DNA from: Hyphomicrobium sp.
GTDB lineage: Bacteria > Pseudomonadota > Alphaproteobacteria > Rhizobiales > Hyphomicrobiaceae
NCBI GenBank assembly: GCA_021732485.1
Contig: JAKFUV010000009.1
Location: 310,001-374,000 of the forward strand
Length of the DNA: 64,000 bases
Reading direction: 5' to 3'
The notes below the pieces were generated by a model that was given only the letters and a program-made list of their open reading frames with translations, did not search any database and had not been told where the DNA came from. Below, in pieces: positions 44,786 through 53,656 of the stretch; positions within the stretch are counted from its first letter, which is position 1; each line of letters starts with the position of its first letter. The translations under genes and the position numbers were made by a program.

Positions 44786-46240
44786 CTACGCCGATTTCGG
44801 CTGCGTGCGCACGAAAACCATCATTAGCGCTCCGATGATCAGAAAGACGAGGACGCCTGCCATGCCGATGCGCTGACTGCCGGTTTGCTGCGTGACCAAG
44901 GCGACGACCAGCGGCGCTAAAAATGCTGTGACCTTGCCTGAAAACGCGAACAGGCCAAAATACTGCGTGATCTTGTCAGGCGGCGCCAGCCGCGCCAGCA
45001 GGGAACGGCTTGCCGCCTGCACCGGCGCGGCCACGAGCCCGACGATCACCGCGAAGGCTAAAAACGTTTGTTCGCCGATCGATGAAAATGGCTTCGAGCC
45101 TGCGGATTTCGCGACCACTTCCGTCGTGTAGAGAATGTGCGTTTGGTCGACTGAGAGAATGCCGATGGCGCCGACCAGCAAAATCAGCAGCGCTGTGATG
45201 ATCACGGCTTTTGGTCCAAAGCGGTCGTCGAGCCGGCCGCCGAGCAGCGCTCCGAACGCGCCGACGAGTGTCAGCACGATGCCAAAGATGCCAAGTTCGA
45301 GCGGTCCCCATCCGAACACGGAGGCGCCATAGATGCCGCCGAACGTGAAGATCGCCGACAACCCATCCGTGTAGAGCATGCGCGCGACGAGAAAGATCAG
45401 CATGCTCGGATGCGAGGGCAGCGACTTCAGCGTGTCCCACAATTCAGCCCGAGCTGAGCGTTTCGGAGTTGCCATCGCGTGATCGGCCGGCGCCGGCCGG
45501 CGATCCGGCACGAACACAAAAAACGGGATGATGAAGATTATGAACCAGACGGCTGCGAACGGACCCGTGAGGCGGTCGCCCTCGCGCGCGGCCCAATCGA
45601 GGCGCAACAGTGGATCGAAACCAAGCAGCGTTGTTGCTTCGCCCGGCAGTGGCACGAGGAAGCCAGCAACCAGCGCCAGACTGGCCAAGCCACCAAAGTA
45701 GCCGACCGCCCATCCGGTGCCCGACAACCGGCCAAGCTCATCCTTCGGCACAAGGCCGGTCATGATGGAGTTGGAGAAGACGCCCATCAGTTCAGCGGCA
45801 AGCGTCGCCACAATGAAGCCTGCAAGAATGATAGCGATGGTCGTCAAGCCCGCGCCCGGCGTTGCCGTCCACAAAGCGGTGAGGCCTGCAAGAAACACCA
45901 ATGACAGGCCCGCCATCCAGGGCTTTCGCCGCCCGCCGCCGTCAGCCACGGCGCCGAGGAACGGGCTGAGCAGGGCGATCAGCAAGCCCGCAACGGCCGC
46001 TCCATATCCCCACAGCGATTGTCCGCAGGCGGCTTTTTCACTGCCGACCGCAATCATCGATCCGCAGACCGAATTTTCGACGACGGCATTGGCGAAATAT
46101 GGGGCAAAGAGGAATGTCTGAACCAGCGTGTAATACGGCTGCGCCGCCCAATCGAAGAGCATCCACGAGGCGCGGGCGCGCAGCGGTGCGCGCTCGACAT
46201 CGCGACCTCGGTCTGCGACGGGTGTGTGGTCATTGGTCAT
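44786..46240 (-). CDS. MFS transporter, Atg22/UMF1-like
   Basis: A 484-residue inner-membrane transporter with about 12 membrane segments. The N-terminus ASWMLFDWAAQPYYTLVQTF is the hallmark of the UMF1/Atg22-like family of the major facilitator superfamily. GAVADGGGRRKPWM is the loop 2-3 motif and GGRLDDRFGPKAV a repeat of it in the second half. The substrate is unknown; yeast Atg22 exports amino acids from the vacuole. It stands as a single gene. Confidence 0.9.
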   Translation of the reverse strand: MTNDHTPVADRGRDVERAPLRARASWMLFDWAAQPYYTLVQTFLFAPYFANAVVENSVCGSMIAVGSEKAACGQSLWGYGAAVAGLLIALLSPFLGAVADGGGRRKPWMAGLSLVFLAGLTALWTATPGAGLTTIAIILAGFIVATLAAELMGVFSNSIMTGLVPKDELGRLSGTGWAVGYFGGLASLALVAGFLVPLPGEATTLLGFDPLLRLDWAAREGDRLTGPFAAVWFIIFIIPFFVFVPDRRPAPADHAMATPKRSARAELWDTLKSLPSHPSMLIFLVARMLYTDGLSAIFTFGGIYGASVFGWGPLELGIFGIVLTLVGAFGALLGGRLDDRFGPKAVIITALLILLVGAIGILSVDQTHILYTTEVVAKSAGSKPFSSIGEQTFLAFAVIVGLVAAPVQAASRSLLARLAPPDKITQYFGLFAFSGKVTAFLAPLVVALVTQQTGSQRIGMAGVLVFLIIGALMMVFVRTQPKSA

Positions 46241-46344
46241 GCTCGTTTCCCCCGAAACCGAACCGCTGCGCTCAATCGATCGGAACTTTGGCGCTTTAGT
46301 ATAGATTAACTCTGCGGCAAGTCAGGCCGCTGCTCGCGCCGGCT

Positions 46345-46965
46345 CTAGGCATCGAGAACGATCAGATGGTCCGGAAGTTCGTTTTGGTCGATGGCACCCG
46401 GTGGGAAATGTTCGGCGAGGTGCCGGCCTGCCGCTTCGATCGCGTGCATGAAACCCTCCGTTGCCAGTCCCGCGCCGATCTCGGCCGTCAGCCGATCGAC
46501 AATTTGCTGCCAAGTACCCGCCGGCACTTTGCCGTCGATCGCTTTATCGGCAAGCACCACGGCGTGGCGCTCAGCGATCGAGACAAAGATCAAAACACCG
46601 GTACGCCCCGCCGTCGTATGCAGGTTCTGCACGAGAAACTGCTCTCTTGCGCGACGTTCGACGTGGGCGTTTCGGGCTGATTTCGGCACCAGCGCCGTTC
46701 GCCGCGCGCGGGGCCACAGGAAAAAAACGAGCGCCGCAAACACCAAGAGTTGCAGGAGATAGATCCATTGCACCGCGATCCAGGTGAAATGGATCAGCGG
46801 CCACGGAACGATCAGTGCCGCAAGCGCCGCCCAGAGAAAGGGCACATAGAAATAGTTTTCACTGGCATGCGCGATGACGGCGATAATCTCGCCCGAGGTT
46901 TCAGCCTCGGCCTTTGTGATGGTCGCTGAAATTCTGCGCCGGTCCTCGTCGGTGAAAAGGCTCAT
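46345..46965 (-). CDS. TPM-domain membrane protein (short form)
   Basis: A 206-residue TPM-domain (PF04536) protein. The N-terminal half has ISATITKAEAETSGEIIAVI, then two membrane segments (about 40-85), and the C-terminal half carries GVLIFVSIAERHAVVLAD, RLTAEIGAGLATEGFMHAI and a short end. It follows the longer TPM protein by 25 bases; with LemA this makes a three-gene operon common in alphaproteobacteria. The role is unclear; envelope quality control has been suggested for related systems. Confidence 0.88.
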   Translation of the reverse strand: MSLFTDEDRRRISATITKAEAETSGEIIAVIAHASENYFYVPFLWAALAALIVPWPLIHFTWIAVQWIYLLQLLVFAALVFFLWPRARRTALVPKSARNAHVERRAREQFLVQNLHTTAGRTGVLIFVSIAERHAVVLADKAIDGKVPAGTWQQIVDRLTAEIGAGLATEGFMHAIEAAGRHLAEHFPPGAIDQNELPDHLIVLDA

Positions 46966-46990
46966 GACGTTGGCTCATCCATTGTGTCTC

Positions 46991-47827
46991 TCACCAATCT
47001 CCTGATGCTCCGCCGCCGCCGAAGCTGCCGCCACCGCCTGACCAGCCGCCGCCGCCACTGCCGCCGCTCCAACCGCCGGAGCCGCCGGGTATGAAAATCG
47101 GCCCGCTGCCGAGGCCGCGCCGTCTGCGGCGGAGTGGTTTGCCGTCGGGCCCCAGCGTCTGCTCCATGTCGCGCTCCGCCCGGCTGTTCATGTAAATGAT
47201 CAGAGCAAAGATCGCGAAAATGACCAGGAAGTGGATCAATGGCATCATGTCGTCGGTGGGTGTGCGACCACCCTTGGCGCGGTTTTTCACCTCTTCCGCG
47301 TCGCCGAGCAGCACGGCTTTAATATCGCGCACGCCATCGCGGATGCCGCCCGAAAAATTGCCGCGTCGAAACTGACTGAGAATGGCGTTCTCGACGATCA
47401 GCTTCGACATCGTGTCGGTCATCATCGGCTCAAGGCGACGGCCAACTTCAATGCGAACCTTGCGCTCGTTGGGTGCGACCAGCAGGACGATGCCGTTGTC
47501 TTTGTCTTTTTGCCCGATGGCCCATTTGCGCGCCAGGCCGATGCTGTAGTCTTCGACCGGATAGCCCTCGAGTGACGGCACGGTTACCACCGCGATCTGA
47601 TCCGTCGACGTCGCTTCAAGGGCCACAAGGTCGGCCTCAATCGCCGCCTTGTCCTCCACCGTCAAAAGATTGGCATTGTCGACGATGCGGCCGGTCAACT
47701 CAGGGTAGGTCGGCGCGGCGATGAGCGCTGACGCCACGAGAAGCAAAATAGCGAAACAGCCGACGAGCGCGCCAACCGCCGTCTTCGGTACGTATCGAAC
47801 TTGGAGTGCAGCAGGCACGCCGGCCAT
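46991..47827 (-). CDS. TPM-domain protein (YgcG-like), Gly-rich C-terminus
   Basis: A 278-residue protein. A signal or anchor segment (about 20-40, VGCFAILLLVASALIAAP) is followed by the TPM domain (about 42-165; GRIVDNANLLTVEDKAAIEA, then DNGIVLLVAPNERKVRIEVG). A second membrane segment lies near 198-216. The cytoplasmic tail has RRRRRG followed by Gly/Ser/Trp repeats ending in GGGGASGDW, as in YgcG/BA42 proteins. It lies between the LemA gene and a second TPM gene. A Met one codon upstream (47830) is also possible. Confidence 0.9.
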   Translation of the reverse strand: MAGVPAALQVRYVPKTAVGALVGCFAILLLVASALIAAPTYPELTGRIVDNANLLTVEDKAAIEADLVALEATSTDQIAVVTVPSLEGYPVEDYSIGLARKWAIGQKDKDNGIVLLVAPNERKVRIEVGRRLEPMMTDTMSKLIVENAILSQFRRGNFSGGIRDGVRDIKAVLLGDAEEVKNRAKGGRTPTDDMMPLIHFLVIFAIFALIIYMNSRAERDMEQTLGPDGKPLRRRRRGLGSGPIFIPGGSGGWSGGSGGGGWSGGGGSFGGGGASGDW

Positions 47828-47875
47828 CAAGCGTCATCCCCGAGTAGAGGTGTCGACGTATCGCGTCAGGCCCGC

Positions 47876-48496
47876 CTACTTGTTGTTGAAGTCGACTTTC
47901 GGAACGGTTTGCTCGGCAGCCGGGATCTCGAACGACGCCATTTCTTTGTTGTTTGGATACATGACCGATTTCCACAAGCGGCCCGGAATGGTCACAAGTT
48001 CGGTGTTGTAGACCCGAACGGCTTCGATGTAGTCGCGCCGCGCGATGGCAATGCGATTTTCTGTTCCGGACAGTTCGCTCTGCAATGCGAGGTAATTCTG
48101 GCCGGATTTGATATCGGGGTAGCGTTCGATGACAACCATCAATCGGCCAAGCGCGCCGCCGAGTGTGTTTTGCGCGTCTTGAAATTGCTTCATCGCCTCA
48201 GGATTGTTGAGAATATCCGCGGGAAGCTGCATTTGCGTCGCCTTGGCGCGCGCTTCGATGACCTCGGTCAGAACCGATTTTTCCTGCTCGGAAAAACCTT
48301 TCACCGTTTCGACCAAATTGGGGATGAGATCGCTGCGGCGCTTATATTGGTTCAAGACTTCCGACCAATTGGCTTTTGCCGCTTGTTCGTAGGTCGGAAT
48401 ATTATTGACGCCGCACCCCGAGACGAGCATCGCCGTCGCAAGAGCTGCGACGATGGCAATGGCACGCGGAGTGCGTCGTGAAGCGGTGCTGATCAT
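47876..48496 (-). CDS. lemA: LemA-family protein
   Basis: A 206-residue protein of the LemA (PF04011) family. A lipoprotein-type signal, ATAMLVSGCGVN, is followed by the typical helical core: NQYKRRSDLIPNLVETVKGF, EVIEARAKATQM, LGRLMVVIERYPDIKSGQNY and ENRIAIARRDYIEAV, ending with the PGRLWKSVMYP motif. It is an inner-membrane-associated protein of unclear role. It is the first gene of the operon with the two TPM proteins. Confidence 0.93.
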   Translation of the reverse strand: MISTASRRTPRAIAIVAALATAMLVSGCGVNNIPTYEQAAKANWSEVLNQYKRRSDLIPNLVETVKGFSEQEKSVLTEVIEARAKATQMQLPADILNNPEAMKQFQDAQNTLGGALGRLMVVIERYPDIKSGQNYLALQSELSGTENRIAIARRDYIEAVRVYNTELVTIPGRLWKSVMYPNNKEMASFEIPAAEQTVPKVDFNNK

Positions 48497-48768
48497 GGTG
48501 GAGACAATCCCTGTTGGCGAACCGTTGTCGGCGCGTGCATCGCATAGCTTACCAAGCCTATCGCAGGGCGCGAGCCATGGCGACAGTGCCGTGTGGTACG
48601 GGCTATCTCCGGTTCGCGCAACATCGCCAGCTTGGTAGTTGCCCGCGTTGGGCGACGCGCTGACATGAATCTCGTCGCCGGAAATCGACCGCGCGGCCGC
48701 TTTAGCATCAATGCCGTCAGCTGAGTCGTCCGCACCATTCCGCCGGCGACGGGCCGATTGTTCGACCC
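48497..48768. other. Intergenic stretch upstream of lemA
   Basis: Between lemA and the tRNA-Gly terminator I see no gene. The region should hold the lemA promoter; no clear element was recognised. Confidence 0.4.
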
Positions 48769-48801
48769 AAAAAATACCGAAAAGCGCTCCTGCACGAGCG
48801 C
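48769..48801 (-). terminator. Rho-independent terminator of tRNA-Gly
   Basis: On the minus strand GCGCTC and GAGCGC pair around loop GTGCAG (48784-48801). TTTT and, after a few bases, a second T-run follow. It lies about 27 bases after the tRNA 3' end. Confidence 0.75.
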
Positions 48802-48827
48802 CTTGTGTCGTGTCGATTTTGAAAAAT

Positions 48828-48902
<75 letters not shown>

Positions 48903-49168
48903 ATCCATTTGGGGTCAGCACCTTTCGGCGCCGCAAGACCCGCCTTATGGCGCAACTGCATTTCTAATGCAAGAGCCGCTGTCCGCCTTGAACACCGGGC
49001 AGTTGCGGTGACTAGCCGAGCCTGGCTCCGAGCGATAAACATCGTGCGACGAACCGCCGGTCGCGGTGACGGCCGAGCCACAAGTGATACCAACAGCAAC
49101 GGTAGAGCCGCGATGCCCGCAAGCCGCGCAAATCGAACGGCACGATTGCCCGAAATGGGGACGTCGTC

Positions 49169-49630
49169 GTGACGAAGGAGCATGCTCTGGCGTTCTCCGC
49201 GGTCGATAACAGTGCAATCGATCTCGGTTTCGCTTGTCCACACACCAAAAATCGCGTCTTGAGGGACGACGAGGGCACCCTTGTCCTCGTGATTGCAAAA
49301 AGCTCCACCAAAGTTGACATGACGGTGCTATCGAAAAGGCTCCCCGCCGGCCGGTTTTCGTTCGCCAAACCAGATTTGCTGATGACTTATCTCGGGGTCA
49401 TGCCCGGCTCCGTGACAGCATTTGCAGTCATCAACGACCCCGCCGGCCGCGTTAAAGTCATTATTGATCAAGAACTCTTTGCCAGCGACCGTTTAAACTG
49501 TCATCCACTCGAAAATACTGCGACGACCAACATTGCGCGCGATGATCTTTTGCGGTTCATTCGCGCAACCGGGCATGAGCCGATCGTCGTGACTTTGGCG
49601 GCGCGTGGCCCTGCTGCGACAAGCATCTGA
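49169..49630 (+). CDS. YbaK/ProX-type aminoacyl-tRNA deacylase, N-terminus frameshifted
   Basis: A 153-residue frame covering nearly all of a YbaK/PrdX-type editing domain that removes mischarged amino acids from tRNA. Family marks are PHTKN, SFAKPDLLMTYLGVMPGSVT, FAVINDPAGRVKV and HPLENTATTNI with LLRFIRATGHEP. The usual first 15-20 residues are missing from this frame. They appear in another frame from ATG 49113 (MPASR, then ARLPEMG), and adding one G to the GGGG run at 49157-49160 would join the two parts into about 173 residues, the normal length. The GTG at 49169 overlaps the stop of the short upstream frame, so re-initiation could still give the shortened product. Confidence 0.8.
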   Translation: MTKEHALAFSAVDNSAIDLGFACPHTKNRVLRDDEGTLVLVIAKSSTKVDMTVLSKRLPAGRFSFAKPDLLMTYLGVMPGSVTAFAVINDPAGRVKVIIDQELFASDRLNCHPLENTATTNIARDDLLRFIRATGHEPIVVTLAARGPAATSI

Positions 49631-49676
49631 TCAGAGAATTGTCGACGCGGCTTACGTCGACGAGGAGCTAATTTTT

Positions 49677-50591
49677 ATGAATTTCGGATCGCGCAACGCC
49701 GCCCCCGATGTGGCTGCATCAGCCAATATGATCAAAGACTCGACATCGGCTCTGTTTGCCGCTGACGTAATCGAGGCATCCAAAACGGTTCCTGTCATCG
49801 TCGATTTCTGGGCTCCATGGTGTGGACCATGTAAGCAATTGACGCCGCTGCTCGAGAAGAGCGTGCGCAGCTACAACGGCAAGGTCAGGCTGGTCAAAAT
49901 CAACGTTGACGAAAATCAGGCGATCGCCGCCCAATTGCAAATTCAGTCGCTGCCGACCGTCTACGCCTTTCGTGACGGTCGGCCGCTAGATGGTTTTGCG
50001 GGCGTCCAACCCGAGCAGACGATCAAGACGTTCGTCAATCGTCTCATTGCCGAAGATGCTGTCGATGCATTGGCCGAAGTTCTGGCCACCGGCGATGAAC
50101 TCGTCGAACAAGGAGATTTGCCGGCCGCGGTTGAGGTCTATGCAGCGGTGCTGCAGGAAGACAATGGAAATGTCGACGCGCTGGCCGGCTTGGCACAATG
50201 CTACCTCAAGAGCGGCGACATCGAGCGGGCCAAGCAGACCGTCCAACTTGTTGCGCCGGAACAGCGCAGCCATGGCAAAATACAAAGTATTCTAGCAATC
50301 ATCGATCTTGCTGAAAAAGCGCCGCAGTCGAGTGCGCTCGACGACTTGCGTGTCCGCGTGACCGCTGATCCTAAAGACTATCAGGCACGTTATGAACTGG
50401 CGGTTGGATTGGCGGCTCTGGATGAGAGGGCCGAGGCACTCGATCTCTTGCTGGACCTCGTGCGGCTGAATAGAACCTGGAACGATCAGGCGGCTCGCAA
50501 ACAGTTGCTGCAGTTTTTCGATGCCTGGGGCGCCAAAGAACCGCTGGTCGCCGAGGGGCGTCGGCGGTTATCATCGATCCTCTTCAGCTGA
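49677..50591 (+). CDS. cnoX: CnoX/YbbN-type thioredoxin with TPR-like region
   Basis: A 304-residue chaperedoxin. The N-terminal thioredoxin domain (about 25-130) has an intact redox pair in WCGPC (Cys49, Cys52) and the cis-Pro in LPTVYAF. A C-terminal helical TPR-like region (about 145-300) follows. Unlike E. coli CnoX, which has SQHC, the CXXC here should be redox active. The family protects substrates from over-oxidation and hands them to GroEL. ATG at 49677 has GGAG nine bases upstream; a longer frame overlapping the deacylase gene is rejected. Confidence 0.92.
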   Translation: MNFGSRNAAPDVAASANMIKDSTSALFAADVIEASKTVPVIVDFWAPWCGPCKQLTPLLEKSVRSYNGKVRLVKINVDENQAIAAQLQIQSLPTVYAFRDGRPLDGFAGVQPEQTIKTFVNRLIAEDAVDALAEVLATGDELVEQGDLPAAVEVYAAVLQEDNGNVDALAGLAQCYLKSGDIERAKQTVQLVAPEQRSHGKIQSILAIIDLAEKAPQSSALDDLRVRVTADPKDYQARYELAVGLAALDERAEALDLLLDLVRLNRTWNDQAARKQLLQFFDAWGAKEPLVAEGRRRLSSILFS

Positions 50592-50632
50592 GGATGATTT
50601 GTCGCCGTTAGGGGTGATGGAGTACGCACGAC

Positions 50633-51316
50633 GTGACACTGACAGACCGCTATCGTCGTCCCGCTGATTTGCCGCCACGCATCCCTGTGTTCCCGCTGCG
50701 TGGCGCCATTCTGCTGCCGCGCGCCACGCTCCCGCTCAACGTCTTTGAGCCGCGTTACCTGGAAATGCTGGACGACGTAATGTCGGGCTCGCGGATACTC
50801 GGAATTTTGCAGCCCGAAGGCGCCGATGACGATGACGGCGAAAGCCCGGAAAGCAAATCGGCTGGATTGCGTCGCGTCGGATGCGCGGGGCGGGTGACGT
50901 CGTACCAGGAATTGGACGACGGCCGACTGATCATTACCCTGACGGGGGTGGTGCGCTTTGAATGCGTGGGTGAAGCCGAAGGGGGCACATCCTACCGGAT
51001 CATGAGCGTCAGCTACGACAGGTTTGCAGCCGATCTCACCGAAGGCCTCGGCGAAGATCTTGTCGATCGGCGCAATTTGCTCCGTGTGCTGAAGAGCTAT
51101 CTTGAGGCCAACGGCCTGAAGACCGATTGGTCGGCGATCCAAAAGGCCTCGAATGAATTTCTGATCAATGCGCTGTCGGTGATGTGCCCATATGGTCCAG
51201 AAGAGAAACAGGCACTGCTCGAAGCCAAAGACCTCAAATCGCGCGCTGATGTTCTCGTCGCATTGGCTGAGATCGAACTGGCGTCGAACGGCAGTAGCGG
51301 ATCGACGCTGCAATAG
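50633..51316 (+). CDS. Lon substrate-binding-domain protein
   Basis: A 227-residue stand-alone LON N-terminal domain (PF02190) protein. Motifs are IPVFPLRGAILLPRATLPLN, NVFEPRYLEMLDDV and GCAGRVTSYQELDDGR, with a helical C-terminus. There is no ATPase or protease part. Such proteins are common in alphaproteobacteria, usually next to cnoX and a Trm112-like gene, as here. The role is unknown, possibly substrate binding. The start is GTG at 50633. Confidence 0.9.
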   Translation: MTLTDRYRRPADLPPRIPVFPLRGAILLPRATLPLNVFEPRYLEMLDDVMSGSRILGILQPEGADDDDGESPESKSAGLRRVGCAGRVTSYQELDDGRLIITLTGVVRFECVGEAEGGTSYRIMSVSYDRFAADLTEGLGEDLVDRRNLLRVLKSYLEANGLKTDWSAIQKASNEFLINALSVMCPYGPEEKQALLEAKDLKSRADVLVALAEIELASNGSSGSTLQ

Positions 51317-51369
51317 ACAATTGTCGACATCTGTCCCGCCTGGCGACATAGAGAAGAAGGTCGCGGTCC

Positions 51370-51591
51370 ATGAGCAGCGAACCAATACCCGGTGACACTC
51401 GGCCGTCGGGGGTGGATGTGAAGCTCCTCGAAATCCTTGTCTGCCCGTTGACAAAAACTCGTCTCGAATACCGGCCTGAAACGCAGGAGCTGATCAGCCG
51501 CGCGGCCGGCCTGGCTTTTCCGATCCGCAATGGTGTGCCGCTCATGATCGCCGATGCAGCTCGGCCGCTGACCGACGCCGATCTGAGGTAG
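51370..51591 (+). CDS. Trm112-like (YcaR) family protein
   Basis: A 73-residue protein of the Trm112/UPF0434 (YcaR) family. Its core is [19 protein letters not shown], followed by [14 protein letters not shown] and a short tail. In this family the fold is a small zinc-ribbon-like module; only one Cys is left in the usual position, so zinc binding is doubtful here. It has a leader of about 15 residues before the domain. It lies 53 bases after the Lon-domain gene and is probably co-transcribed with it. Confidence 0.88.
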   Translation: MSSEPIPGDTRPSGVDVKLLEILVCPLTKTRLEYRPETQELISRAAGLAFPIRNGVPLMIADAARPLTDADLR

Positions 51592-51810
51592 GCTTTATCG
51601 ATCTCGGTTAACGCCAATGGAATTGCCACGTTTCTGCGATGTTTTCGGCGGCGAGTTTTGCGGAAGCTCGGTTCGAGCATGACGGCCAGCATCGTTCGCG
51701 ACCAAATGTCAGTGACGGACGAAAGTGCCGCGATTAACCACGCTCCTTCAGACTCTGTAAAATGACCGCGTGATCAGTGCCATGACTTCACGAGCGCGCA
51801 TGGTACTGCT

Positions 51811-53562
51811 TTGAATACATCTCGACATCGCTATGAGAGCTTTCGCAAAGCCGCTGCTTCGGTAATGCGGCTGTGGCCGCTGGCCGCGCATTGGCCGAAC
51901 CGTGATGCGAGTGTATGCGATATCGAAACGATCAACGATGCGCGTTGGCAGTTGGCCGATGCCGAAGCGAGATTTCGCAGTTTGCTCGATACCCAATCGG
52001 ATCTCATCGCGAGGCGTTCCGCCGACGGCCGGCTCGCCTTCGTCAACCGCGCATACTGTTCGGCCTTCGGTGTCTCGGCGGCGGAAATCTCGGGAACGCG
52101 GTTCCAACCCAAAACGCTGGCCATCGAACATCAGCGCAGTGAATCTTCTCAAAATGGCTGCGTGCTTGAACTGGTCGAGACGCAACAGGGTGCTCGCTGG
52201 ATTGCGTGGGACGACCAACGCTTCATCGACGCCAATGGCGACGTAGCGTTTCAACGGATCGGCCGAGACGTGACCGACGATCGCCGAATCGCATGCGAAC
52301 TGCGCCAGGCGCGCGACCAAGCCGAAGCAGCCAATCGTGCAAAGTCGCGTTTCTTGGCGGCGATGAGTCATGAAATCCGCACGCCTATGACTGGCATTCT
52401 CGGCATGACCGGCTTGTTGCGAGCCACGCCGACGACGTTAGACCAGCAGACTTATCTCCGCGCCGTCGACGAGTCGGCGCGTGCTTTGCTGCAACTCGTC
52501 GACGAGATCCTTGATTTTTCAAAGATCGAGGCGGGCAAGCTCGAACTCGCCTGCCGTGAATTCTCATTGCCGGAGTGCGTCGGCAAAGCAGTGGCTTTGC
52601 TCGCGCCGCGCGCGGACGCCAAAGGCGTCGCGGTGTCGTGGTCGATCGATCCAGGCGTGCCGGAAATTGTCGTTGGCGATGAGGCGCGGGTGCGCCAAAT
52701 ACTTCTCAATCTGCTGTCGAATTCGGTGAAGTTCACCGATGTCGGTCGTATCACTGTGAGTATCGCGCCCGACGGCCGCGCGGGTGAGCCGTGGCGTGTC
52801 GCAATCGAAATCCGAGACACGGGAATCGGATTGTATCCAGATGTCATCGACAACTTGTTCAATGACTTCGAGCAGGGCGAAACGCTTCACCAGCGTCACC
52901 AGGGAGGCACCGGTCTGGGGTTGGCTATTTCAAAACGGCTGGCTCGCGCCATGGGTGGCGATATTTCGGCGGTCGGCGAGCCGGGAGAGGGTGCCACATT
53001 TACGGCCGTGCTGCGACTGCCCCCGGCGACGTCACAACGGCCAGCGGCTGGCAATGGCGTCGGTCCGGTGATTCGATCTGCTGAGGGTTCTGCGCAACGT
53101 CAATCGCATGCCGGCATTCGAAAGCTGCGGATACTCATTGCCGAAGACAATGAGATCAATGCCCTGCTTGCCTGTCGCATTATCGAGACAATGGGTGCCA
53201 CGGTCACGCTCGTCGGCACCGGTCGTGCGGCGGTAACGGAGATTGCCAAATCGATTGGCAGCCGTGGTCCCTACTTCGATCTCATTTTGATGGACATGTT
53301 CATGCCGATGATGAACGGCATTGAGGCCACGGCCGGCATCCTGGCGCTGTTCGCCGAACACCGGGACCTCGGCATTCCCGTCGCGCCGATCATCGCTCTG
53401 ACCGCCAACGCGTATTCAGAGGATCGCCAGCGCTGTCTTGACGCTGGCATGAGCGACTATCTTGCCAAACCTTTCGACGCGGCCCAACTCACGGCTGTGG
53501 TGGTGAAATGGGTGACGCCGACGGCGGCTCAGCCGGTGTTTCGGACGTGGGCGGCATCGTAA
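51811..53562 (+). CDS. Hybrid sensor histidine kinase (PAS, kinase, receiver)
   Basis: A 583-residue soluble hybrid kinase. A PAS domain lies at about 50-155 (RFRSLLDTQSDLIARRSADG), followed by a helix and the HisKA domain with phospho-His187 in FLAAMSHEIRTPM. The ATPase domain has N-box ILLNLLSNSVKF, then IRDTGIG and GTGLGLAI. The C-terminal receiver has the acidic pair in ILIAEDNEINA, phospho-accepting Asp495 in LILMDMFMP, and Lys in DYLAKPFDA. TTG at 51811 is used because the frame closes upstream of it; Met19 is an alternative. No partner gene is adjacent. Confidence 0.92.
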   Translation: MNTSRHRYESFRKAAASVMRLWPLAAHWPNRDASVCDIETINDARWQLADAEARFRSLLDTQSDLIARRSADGRLAFVNRAYCSAFGVSAAEISGTRFQPKTLAIEHQRSESSQNGCVLELVETQQGARWIAWDDQRFIDANGDVAFQRIGRDVTDDRRIACELRQARDQAEAANRAKSRFLAAMSHEIRTPMTGILGMTGLLRATPTTLDQQTYLRAVDESARALLQLVDEILDFSKIEAGKLELACREFSLPECVGKAVALLAPRADAKGVAVSWSIDPGVPEIVVGDEARVRQILLNLLSNSVKFTDVGRITVSIAPDGRAGEPWRVAIEIRDTGIGLYPDVIDNLFNDFEQGETLHQRHQGGTGLGLAISKRLARAMGGDISAVGEPGEGATFTAVLRLPPATSQRPAAGNGVGPVIRSAEGSAQRQSHAGIRKLRILIAEDNEINALLACRIIETMGATVTLVGTGRAAVTEIAKSIGSRGPYFDLILMDMFMPMMNGIEATAGILALFAEHRDLGIPVAPIIALTANAYSEDRQRCLDAGMSDYLAKPFDAAQLTAVVVKWVTPTAAQPVFRTWAAS

Positions 53563-53656
53563 AGCGATATCGCCAGCGCTAAGCCCGCCGCCGAAATCAG
53601 AAAAATGTCACGGAATCGTGCTACCGAGCATCGACGTGCGTAGGGAGACGGCACAA

